Assembly (NCBI RefSeq): GCF_011761185.1
Contig: NZ_JAAOYM010000001.1
Coordinates: forward strand, 3,844,001 to 3,908,000
Reading direction: 5' to 3'
DNA: 64,000 nt
DNA from: Saccharomonospora amisosensis
GTDB taxonomy: Bacteria; Actinomycetota; Actinomycetes; Mycobacteriales; Pseudonocardiaceae
A model generated the notes under the pieces. The model did not search any database, had not been told where the DNA came from, and worked only from the letters and a program-made list of their open reading frames with translations. Positions 8,045-15,691 of this stretch are shown one piece after another. A program made the position numbers and the translations under genes. Positions within the stretch are counted from its first letter, which is position 1. Every line of letters starts with the position of its first letter.

Positions 8045-9538
8045 TCACCAGCGAAATGTCATATGGCGGAACGCGGGCCACAGCTCCTGCCAGGAGCCCC
8101 TGCGGCCCTCACAGAGCCAGATCGGCGCACCCTGGTTGAGGTTGTTCACCCGATGCCCGTTGTCGATGCTGGCGATGCGTCGCACGCTGGCGAAGTGCTC
8201 CAGCAGCTTCTCGCGGTCGGCGCCGACGAACAGGGTGTAGCCGGCGTTTTCGGTGCTTGCCGTGCCGTCGTCGGGGGGACCGAAGTACCAGAATCCCCTG
8301 CCACCACTGTGGGGCTGTGGCAGCCGCGGCTCGAACTGCTCGATCGCAGAGGCCTGCCAGTAGGTCTCGGTCACGATCGTGGTGTCGGCACGAATGGCGG
8401 GTGGCAGCGAGTCGTAGGCTTCGGCGACGTTGCGGGCCATCTCCGGCCAGCCGAACTCCTCCAACTCCATGTTCATCGGGCTGTACGGCTCGTCGGCGTA
8501 GGCGGAGATGGGCTTCACCGGCAGCCAACTCACCGCCACCGCGGCCGAGACGGCGTAGGCGGCGACAAGAGCGGGCCGCCAGCGCGCGGGTAGCAGGTGG
8601 TCAAGCCGCACCGCCGACGCCGCGAAGCACAACGCGAACATGCCACCCACGTAGTAGGGCCTGCCCGCGCTGAGCCAGAACACCGCCGTCACGCCGAGCA
8701 CGGTGACACCGAGAAATCGGTAGGGGCGAAGCTCCGGCGAACGCAGCAGCCACCACACCCCCAGCACGACGAGCACGGCACCGACCCCGATCCCGGCCTG
8801 CTCCAAAGCCATCGGCAGGAAGGTGACCCGGCCACCCGCGTAGGCGACCTCCTGGGCGACGATCTCGTTCATCTCCAGTTGCGGCCAGCCGTTGGCCGCC
8901 TGCCACGCCCAGGTAGGTACGCAGGCAAGCACCGCGACGGCCGCGCCGACCCACAACAGCGGTCTGCGCAGCAACTCCGTCGGCCCGCACAGCAGCACGG
9001 AAAGCGCCACCATCAGCCAAAAGACCGGGATCAGGAACTTCGCCTGCAAATCAACGGCCGTCACGAGTCCGGCGGCGAGCAACAGCCGGTCGTCGCGCAG
9101 CCGGACCCACCGCACGAGCAGCCAACCGACGACCGTCCAGAGGAAGGCGTCCAGCATGTGTGTAGCGAGAATGTGCCCCGCACCGGCGAGCAGGAACGGC
9201 GAGCAGGCGTAAGCCCCCGCGGCCATTGTCTGCGCCCGCGCACCACCGCCGAATTCACGCGCCGTCAGCGCGGCGACGACGATCCCTAGGCCGGTGAACA
9301 GGATCGCGGGCAGCCGCAGCCCCACAACCGAGTTCGGGAACAACCCGTCCATGACCCGTGCCAGCAGCGGCAGCAGCGGAGGCTGATCGGCATAGCCCCA
9401 GGACAGGTGCCTGCCTGCCGCGACGAAGTACAGCTCGTCACCGTGGTAGCCGTAGCGGTTGCTGAATGCGAACAGCACAGCCATCGCCGCACCCGCGATG
9501 AGGAACACGGGTAGCCGAGCCAGCCGGTGTTCCACCAT
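8045..9538 (-). CDS. GT39/PMT2-family membrane glycosyltransferase (ArnT-like)
   Basis: Integral membrane protein of 497 residues with roughly ten to twelve hydrophobic segments. The first periplasmic loop carries the acidic motif YGYHGDELYF (about residues 29-38), typical of dolichol- or polyprenyl-phosphate-sugar-dependent glycosyltransferases. The C-terminal ~150 residues form a soluble extracytoplasmic domain. The family transfers sugars from polyprenyl carriers to proteins or envelope glycans; the acceptor here is unknown. The ATG follows TAGAGT by seven bases with no ribosome-binding site, suggesting a leaderless transcript. Confidence 0.85.
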   Translation of the reverse strand: MVEHRLARLPVFLIAGAAMAVLFAFSNRYGYHGDELYFVAAGRHLSWGYADQPPLLPLLARVMDGLFPNSVVGLRLPAILFTGLGIVVAALTAREFGGGARAQTMAAGAYACSPFLLAGAGHILATHMLDAFLWTVVGWLLVRWVRLRDDRLLLAAGLVTAVDLQAKFLIPVFWLMVALSVLLCGPTELLRRPLLWVGAAVAVLACVPTWAWQAANGWPQLEMNEIVAQEVAYAGGRVTFLPMALEQAGIGVGAVLVVLGVWWLLRSPELRPYRFLGVTVLGVTAVFWLSAGRPYYVGGMFALCFAASAVRLDHLLPARWRPALVAAYAVSAAVAVSWLPVKPISAYADEPYSPMNMELEEFGWPEMARNVAEAYDSLPPAIRADTTIVTETYWQASAIEQFEPRLPQPHSGGRGFWYFGPPDDGTASTENAGYTLFVGADREKLLEHFASVRRIASIDNGHRVNNLNQGAPIWLCEGRRGSWQELWPAFRHMTFRW

Positions 9539-9579
9539 GCGGGTGACTCTAGGTCACGGCATCGAGACCATCGAGCCCC

Positions 9580-9663
9580 GCCCGCGAGTCCCCCGCTCCC
9601 GCCCGCGAGTTCTGCACTCTCGTCCGCGAGTCCCCCGTTCCCGCCCGCGAGTCCCCCGCTCAG
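9580..9663 (-). repeat. array 1 of the 21-bp GC-rich tandem repeat (4 units)
   Basis: Four contiguous 21-bp units. On the plus strand each reads like GCCCGCGAGTCCCCCGCTCC plus C, so the GGACTCGCGGGC orientation is on the minus strand. Unit 2 is the most diverged. It lies between the nitroreductase stop (9680) and the glycosyltransferase promoter. There are no spacers, so it is not CRISPR. Confidence 0.92.
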
Positions 9664-9679
9664 GGCTCGGCGGCAACAC

Positions 9680-10087
9680 TCAGGCCAGCGTGATCCGCAG
9701 CGTGAGCAGGTGCGTGCCGAACTTGCGCACCATTCGCACGTGCCGTGCGTCGTCGAAGGTGTCCAGCCGCGCCTGCGGATCGTCCCCGTCCATCACCTCG
9801 GCCCTACCGCTGTGCCATCGGCCGCGCAACCGCACCCGCACGTCCGGGTTGGCCTCCAGGTTGCGCACGTACCCCGCGTACCTGCCCTGCTCTGCGACGA
9901 TCCACAACGTGCCGTTCTCCTCGCGCACACCTACGACCGTCCGGCGGCGCCTGCCGGTTCGCCGCCCCACCGTCTCCACAATGGCGTGCCCGGGAACCAA
10001 ACCAAGAAACACACCGAGCTTCGTTGGTGGGTTGATCAGGTATTTCTGCACCAACCGCACCTTGCGGCGCTTATCGTGATCACTCAT
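9680..10087 (-). CDS. deazaflavin-dependent nitroreductase family protein (DUF385)
   Basis: Small protein of 135 residues of the Ddn/DUF385 family. Motifs are VETVGRRTGRRRRTVVGV, the NLEANPDVRVRLRGRW segment and a C-terminal FGTHLLTLR helix. Members bind F420H2 and reduce quinones, nitroaromatics or other substrates, often at the membrane. The start ATG at 10087 gives the normal length; upstream in frame is only repeat sequence. Repeat arrays flank the gene on both sides in opposite orientation. A second family member lies at 12558-12965. Confidence 0.88.
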   Translation of the reverse strand: MSDHDKRRKVRLVQKYLINPPTKLGVFLGLVPGHAIVETVGRRTGRRRRTVVGVREENGTLWIVAEQGRYAGYVRNLEANPDVRVRLRGRWHSGRAEVMDGDDPQARLDTFDDARHVRMVRKFGTHLLTLRITLA

Positions 10088-10114
10088 CAGCCCATCATGC
10101 TCGATTTCCGGCAC

Positions 10115-10240
10115 GGGAAGGGGGAACTCGCGGGCGGGAACGGGGGACTCGCGGGCAGGAGCGGGCAACTCGCGGGCGGGAGCGGGCAACTCGCGGGCGG
10201 GAAGGGGGAACTCGCGGGCGGGAACGGGGGACTCGCGGGC
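10115..10240 (+). repeat. array 2 of the 21-bp GC-rich tandem repeat (6 units)
   Basis: Six contiguous 21-bp units of the form GGGARSGGGNRACTCGCGGG plus C on the plus strand, running from 27 bases upstream of the nitroreductase start to 3 bases before the lpdA stop. It is the same repeat as array 1 but inverted. Units vary mainly in positions 5-12. Because 21 is a multiple of three it creates spurious seven-residue repeat proteins in several frames. Confidence 0.93.
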
Positions 10241-10243
10241 GGG

Positions 10244-11644
<1,401 letters not shown>

Positions 11645-11652
11645 GGTCGCGA

Positions 11653-12393
11653 TTATGCCCGCACCAGCTCTGGCGGCGGGTCCTGGTCGCGCACCATCGC
11701 GAGCAGTGTGGTGATCGCTGCCATGATCCGGTCGGTAGCCTCCCGCAACTGGGTCGCGGTGGGCCGTTCACCCGCGAGGTCGGACAACTCCACCGGCGGG
11801 CCGGCCGTAAGGTGGATGGTTGGGCGGGGAATCACCCGCGGCATCCGCGCGCCAGGGGGAAGCAGCCTCCGCGTTCCCCAGCACACCAGCGGAACGACTG
11901 GAACACCCGTGGTCAGTGCCAATCTGGCCAGGCCGGTCTTGCCCCGCATCGGCCAGCCGTCGGCGCGTTCGGTGAACGTCCCCTCAGGGAACACCGCCAC
12001 GCACTCACCCGAGCGCACGGCGGCCACCCCGTCCCGGTAGGCGTCGAGCACACTGGTCCTGCCCCGATGCACGGGAATGTGGCGGCCGGAGACCATCACC
12101 GACCGGATCAGCGGCACCTTCCATAACCCCGCCTTGGCGAAGAACCGAGGAACCCGTCCCGCAGCCAGGCAGAACAGCGTGACCAGCGGTGGATCGGCGA
12201 ACGAGACGTGGTTGCTGGCCACGAGTACGCCGCCCTGCCTTGGCAGGTGGCCCAGCCCGCTGAGACGCCATCGGGTCGTAACCGCCAGCAGAGCAGCCAC
12301 GACCTCGATGGCGATCCCGAACCACAGACCTCGCCCTCGACGCGGGAACCGGCGGATCGTGCTCAGCGGTCGGAGTCGGCCTCCACCGGCCAC
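11653..12393 (-). CDS. 1-acyl-sn-glycerol-3-phosphate acyltransferase family (PlsC-like)
   Basis: Membrane-associated acyltransferase of 246 residues. The HX4D catalytic motif is seen as NHVSFAD, followed by an arginine region ([19 protein letters not shown]) and FPEGTF, the substrate-binding glycine motif. It transfers an acyl chain to lysophosphatidate or a related lipid. The GTG start overlaps the stop of the preceding small gene by about 30 bases. It ends 8 bases before the lpdA start codon. Confidence 0.88.
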   Translation of the reverse strand: MAGGGRLRPLSTIRRFPRRGRGLWFGIAIEVVAALLAVTTRWRLSGLGHLPRQGGVLVASNHVSFADPPLVTLFCLAAGRVPRFFAKAGLWKVPLIRSVMVSGRHIPVHRGRTSVLDAYRDGVAAVRSGECVAVFPEGTFTERADGWPMRGKTGLARLALTTGVPVVPLVCWGTRRLLPPGARMPRVIPRPTIHLTAGPPVELSDLAGERPTATQLREATDRIMAAITTLLAMVRDQDPPPELVRA

Positions 12394-12542
12394 CCGGCGT
12401 ACTCCCGGACGAGCCGCTGCGCCCTGATCAGGCCCGGCAGTTCCGCCGGGTCCAGCTCGCCCAGTTCGGCGTGGTGCTGTGCCTCTACCAGTTTCGTCAG
12501 CAGACCGACGACATCGACCGTCGAGTGCTGGGTCACGGTCAT
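12363..12542 (-). CDS. conserved-looking 59-residue hypothetical protein
   Basis: Small gene with ATG at 12542, preceded by AAGGAAGGGG directly upstream, and a TGA at 12363. The product begins MTVTQHSTVDVVGLLTKLVE, is acidic, likely helical (LTKLVEAQHHAELGELDPAEL) and ends [14 protein letters not shown] recognise no family. It lies 15 bases downstream of the second nitroreductase gene and overlaps the acyltransferase start, so all three are probably co-transcribed. Confidence 0.6.
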   Translation of the reverse strand: MTVTQHSTVDVVGLLTKLVEAQHHAELGELDPAELPGLIRAQRLVREYAGWPVEADSDR

Positions 12543-12557
12543 CCCCTTCCTTCCCGT

Positions 12558-12965
12558 TCAGGCGACGCGCTCCAGCACCACAACGGGAATGTCCCTTTCG
12601 GTCTTCTTCTGATAGTCGTCATAAGGGGGCCAGACCTGGGTCATGGTCGGCCACAACCGGGCCTTCTCCTCGGCTCCGGCCGTGCGCGCACGGGCGCGGA
12701 ACTTGTCCGCACGCACCTGCACCTCCACGTCCGGGTCGCGCGACAGGTTCTTGTACCAACCGGGGTGGTCGTCGGCGCCGCCCTTCGATGCGACGACGAT
12801 GTAGTCACCCTCGTGTTCCTGGTAGATGAGCGCGAACTTGTGTGGCTTGCCCGTCCTTCGGCCCTTGGTGGTAAGGATCAACACGGGCGCACCGTTCTCC
12901 CAGTCATGGCCGACCTCCCCATCCGTCTCCTCGTAACGGCGCACGTGCTCGTCGCCGAAAAGCAT
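12558..12965 (-). CDS. deazaflavin-dependent nitroreductase family protein (DUF385)
   Basis: Protein of 135 residues. Family motifs are LILTTKGRRTGKPHKFALIY, DDHPGWYKNLSRDPDVEVQV and the C-terminal WPPYDDYQKKTERDIPVVVLE. This subtype (with PGWYKNL) is common in mycobacteria and other F420-making actinobacteria. The ATG at 12965 gives the standard N-terminus MLFGDEHVRRY. It diverges strongly from the paralogue at 9680, so the two probably have different substrates. Confidence 0.9.
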   Translation of the reverse strand: MLFGDEHVRRYEETDGEVGHDWENGAPVLILTTKGRRTGKPHKFALIYQEHEGDYIVVASKGGADDHPGWYKNLSRDPDVEVQVRADKFRARARTAGAEEKARLWPTMTQVWPPYDDYQKKTERDIPVVVLERVA

Positions 12966-13005
12966 CAAGCCACCCCCTGTGAAACGGTTACCAACGGCTT
13001 CAACC

Positions 13006-13965
13006 TTACGCCCGGCCGGCGAGCACATCGGCCAGCAACTCCGGGTCCACATTCCCGCCGGAGATCACAGCCACGGTGCGGCCGGCTGGCAGCTCATCGG
13101 CCCGATACAGGTAGGCCGCCAGCGCCACCGCACCGCTGGGCTCGGCCACCAGGCGCGCCTTGCGGGCGAGCACGGCCATCGCCGAGCGGATCTGTTCCTC
13201 GCTGACGGTGGTGATGCCGTCCAGCACCTGCCGAAGGTGCGCAAAGGTGAGTTCGGAGGGCTGTGAGCGAAGGCCGTCGGCGATGGTGCGTGCCCTGCGT
13301 TGCACCGGCCAGTCCACCAGGGCCCCAGTCCGCAGGCTCTCAACGGTGTCCGCTGCCAGCTCTGGTTCCACCGCGATCACCTTCGCGCCGGGACACAGTG
13401 CCTTCACCGCCGTGCCGATTCCGGAGGCGAGTCCGCCTCCGGACACCGGCACCAGCACCACGTCGACGCCAGCCAGGTCGGCCGCGATCTCCGCGCCGAT
13501 AGTGCCCTGCCCCGCGATGACATCCGGGTGGTCGAAAGGGGGAACGAGTACGGCGCCGCGGTCGGCGACGATCTCATTGGCGGCGGCCTCGCGTTGCCCG
13601 ATCGGCACCAGAACCACCTCGGCGCCGTACTCCCGCGTGTTGTCGATCTTTACTTGCGGCGTCACCTCGGGCATGACGATGGTGGCTTCGACACCGAACG
13701 CGCGGGCCGCATAGGCGACGGCCTGCGCGTGGTTGCCACTGGAGTACGTCACGACACCCCGTCGCCGCAGACGTTCGTCCAGGCGTGCGATCGCGTTGTA
13801 CGCGCCACGCAGCTTGAACGCGCCGATGGGTTGCAGCGACTCTGGCTTCAGCCACAGCGGCCGGTCGGAGGCCGCCCACGGCGCGGGCAACAGCGGGGTG
13901 CGCACGACCGCGCCCTCGATGCGCTCGGCGGCGGCTCGGATGTCGTCGATGGTCACTAGTTCCAC
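13006..13965 (-). CDS. threonine/serine dehydratase (PLP, fold type II)
   Basis: Pyridoxal-phosphate enzyme of about 319 residues. The Schiff-base lysine is K51 in GAFKLRGA; SSGNHAQAVAYAA and the phosphate-binding SGGGLASG follow. It deaminates threonine or serine to the 2-oxo acid and ammonia. It lacks the C-terminal ACT-type regulatory domain of biosynthetic IlvA, so it is more likely a catabolic or promiscuous member (serine racemase and similar enzymes are alternatives). The GTG at 13965 was chosen as the normal N-terminus; the frame extends upstream to 14013. Confidence 0.88.
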   Translation of the reverse strand: MELVTIDDIRAAAERIEGAVVRTPLLPAPWAASDRPLWLKPESLQPIGAFKLRGAYNAIARLDERLRRRGVVTYSSGNHAQAVAYAARAFGVEATIVMPEVTPQVKIDNTREYGAEVVLVPIGQREAAANEIVADRGAVLVPPFDHPDVIAGQGTIGAEIAADLAGVDVVLVPVSGGGLASGIGTAVKALCPGAKVIAVEPELAADTVESLRTGALVDWPVQRRARTIADGLRSQPSELTFAHLRQVLDGITTVSEEQIRSAMAVLARKARLVAEPSGAVALAAYLYRADELPAGRTVAVISGGNVDPELLADVLAGRA

Positions 13966-14195
13966 ATCCCGGAGTCTGCCCCACCGGCGGCGCCGTTCGC
14001 GAACGAGAATCACGTCCGCTGTGGATGACCGCGAACGTGGGCAGGCATCTCTACAGTGGAACAGGCGTCACCGCGAATGGGCCTTACGGGCCAGTGGTCT
14101 GCCACCGAGGCGAGACGCGAATGCGCCGATCAGAGGTTCGACCTCGGCTGTTGCCGGGTAGTACTCTTGACACGGTCACTCCCTGTGGAGGCCAC

Positions 14196-14381
14196 ATGGT
14201 CCACGAAGATGCCTTGGACCGGCTGCTCCGGGCATGGCGGGAGGATATCGACAGCGAGCCGTTCCCCGTCATCACCGATGTGGTGCTGCCGCGGCAGCGA
14301 CGCCGGCAAGTAGGCAATGACGAGAATCACACCGGCCGCGGTGGGCGGCCTCGGGACAACCACACATCCTCGCCGCGGTAA
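14196..14381 (+). CDS. 61-residue hypothetical protein
   Basis: ATG preceded by GGAG six bases upstream. The N-terminal half reads MVHEDALDRLLRAWREDIDS and continues with EPFPVITDVVLP, amphipathic and acidic; the C-terminal half is basic and low-complexity. I recognise no characterised family. Its 230-bp upstream gap from the dehydratase (13966-14195) shows no other gene. The strong ribosome-binding site and protein-like N-terminal half argue that it is real; the C-terminal end is less convincing. Confidence 0.5.
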   Translation: MVHEDALDRLLRAWREDIDSEPFPVITDVVLPRQRRRQVGNDENHTGRGGRPRDNHTSSPR

Positions 14382-14401
14382 GCGGCACAGCCGCCAGTAC
14401 C

Positions 14402-14429
14402 TCTACCTAGGTGGAACTCGGAGTAGGGT
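14402..14429 (+). promoter_or_regulatory. soxR promoter with MerR-type dyad
   Basis: TAGGGT at 14424-14429 is seven bases before the soxR GTG, a leaderless -10 arrangement. Upstream, TCTACCTAGGTGGA (14402-14415) is a near-perfect dyad around ACCTAGGT. It lies where a MerR-family operator would fill the -35/-10 spacer, so SoxR probably autoregulates here. Confidence 0.5.
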
Positions 14430-14436
14430 GGCCGTC

Positions 14437-14901
14437 GTGACGACGAAGCTTGCCGACTACCTCAGCATCGGTCAGGTCGCCGAGCGCAGCGGCGTGCCAC
14501 ACACCACGTTGCGGTTCTACGAGGAGCGCGGCCTGATCACCTCCGAGCGGTCGGCGGGTAACCAGCGGCGCTACCGGCGCGCCGTGCTGCGCCGGATCGC
14601 GTTCATCCGCGCGGCGCAGCGGGTTGGACTCAGCCTTGAGCAGATCGGCGAGGCGCTAGCCGAACTACCCCGCGACCACGCCCCGACGAAGGCCGACTGG
14701 GCAAGGCTGTCCCGCAACTGGCGTGCGGAGCTCGACGCCCGCATCGACGCGCTGCAGCGCCTGCGTGACCAGCTCACCGGTTGCGTGGGCTGCGGCTGCC
14801 TTTCGCTACGTACCTGCGGCCTGCACAACGTCGACGACAGGCTCGCGGGCTTCGGGCCGGGCGCACCGCTACTGAAGCCCGCCACCGAGGGCGGCATCTG
14901 A
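14437..14901 (+). CDS. soxR: redox-sensitive MerR-family activator SoxR
   Basis: Protein of 154 residues. The MerR helix-turn-helix (SIGQVAERSGVPHTTLRFYEERGL) is followed by the dimerisation helix and the [2Fe-2S] cluster motif, with cysteines at 116, 119, 121 and 127 (CVGCGCLSLRTC), the exact CX2CXCX5C spacing of SoxR. In actinobacteria SoxR senses redox-cycling compounds and activates small regulons directly, without SoxS. GTG start without a ribosome-binding site. The nearest possible targets are the tetR-MMPL pair just downstream. Confidence 0.94.
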   Translation: MTTKLADYLSIGQVAERSGVPHTTLRFYEERGLITSERSAGNQRRYRRAVLRRIAFIRAAQRVGLSLEQIGEALAELPRDHAPTKADWARLSRNWRAELDARIDALQRLRDQLTGCVGCGCLSLRTCGLHNVDDRLAGFGPGAPLLKPATEGGI

Positions 14902-14915
14902 CAGCGGCGCCCACC

Positions 14916-15497
14916 TCACACGCGGCGTTTCGGTCGGCCGAGCATTCGCCTGCCCACCTCGAACAGATGCGAGCGCAACGTGTCGTCGTCGAGGTCCTCG
15001 TGGTCGGCGGCACCCCCGGTCAGCGCCAGCCCGGCGAGTATCACGTGCACGGTGATGACGCCCGCGAGGTCGGGGTCGGGTCCCGCCAGCAGCGCCACCA
15101 TCCTGGTCTTGAAGTTCTGGGCGCCGCGCAGCGACCTGTCGATGGCCCGTGCCACGCCGGGGTCTGTGTTGAACAGCGCGACCAGCGCCCGATGCCGCAC
15201 GATCAGGTCAACGAACCCGGCGAGCGCGTGGTCGATCTGGGCTCCCCTTGATCGTTGCGCGGCAGCCTCGTCAAGGATCTGTTCCAGCTCCCGTAACGCG
15301 GGCGCGGCGACGGCCTCGGTGATCTCACCTTTGGTCTTGAAGTGGTAGTAGACGGCAGCCTTCGTCACGCCGAGTTCGTCGGCGATCATCTGCAATGACG
15401 TACCACCCACGCCGTGCTCGCTGAACAGTCGCACCGCCGTGGCCAGTAACCGTGACTTCGTGTCCTCGGCGACGGTGCCGACGGTCATTGAAGCCAT
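14916..15497 (-). CDS. TetR-family repressor of the adjacent MMPL transporter
   Basis: Regulator of 193 residues. The N-terminal helix-turn-helix is TSLQMIADELGVTKAAVYYHF (about residues 33-53), followed by a helical ligand domain. GGAGG precedes the ATG by five bases. It is divergent from the MMPL gene across a 194-bp gap holding strong palindromes, so it very likely represses both genes and is released by a transported compound. The gene converges with soxR, leaving 14 bases between them. Confidence 0.92.
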   Translation of the reverse strand: MASMTVGTVAEDTKSRLLATAVRLFSEHGVGGTSLQMIADELGVTKAAVYYHFKTKGEITEAVAAPALRELEQILDEAAAQRSRGAQIDHALAGFVDLIVRHRALVALFNTDPGVARAIDRSLRGAQNFKTRMVALLAGPDPDLAGVITVHVILAGLALTGGAADHEDLDDDTLRSHLFEVGRRMLGRPKRRV

Positions 15498-15558
15498 TCA
15501 AGCCTCCTCACCGAACAGCGGCGACAGTACGCGCAGACCCTTCTCTCGCCAAGCATGC

Positions 15559-15576
15559 ACTTGTCGATCGGCAAGT
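15559..15576. promoter_or_regulatory. probable TetR operator 1
   Basis: Near-perfect 18-bp palindrome ACTTGTCGATCGGCAAGT (one mismatched pair) about 60 bases upstream of the repressor start. It shares the CGATCGG core with the second operator, which argues for the same regulator. Confidence 0.65.
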
Positions 15577-15603
15577 GGACCATAGTGTTCGGCCGATCAC
15601 ATC

Positions 15604-15646
15604 ACTAGCCGGTCGGCTTGGACGAAGCTAGCCGATCGGCTAGCTT
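15604..15646. promoter_or_regulatory. probable TetR operator 2 (perfect 22-bp palindrome with adjoining degenerate copy)
   Basis: Positions 15625-15646 form a perfect 22-bp palindrome centred on CCGATCGG with arms AAGCTAG and CTAGCTT. A degenerate copy (ACTAGCCGGTCGGCTT) lies at 15604-15619. The site ends 45 bases before the MMPL start codon, placed to block its promoter. Confidence 0.75.
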
Positions 15647-15691
15647 TCTCGTTGAACACATTCGTCCGCCCGCACCGAAACGGAGCCTGGC

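Noticed and set aside
9580-10240. CRISPR array
   Set aside because: Units are contiguous 21-mers without unique spacers, and no cas genes are nearby.
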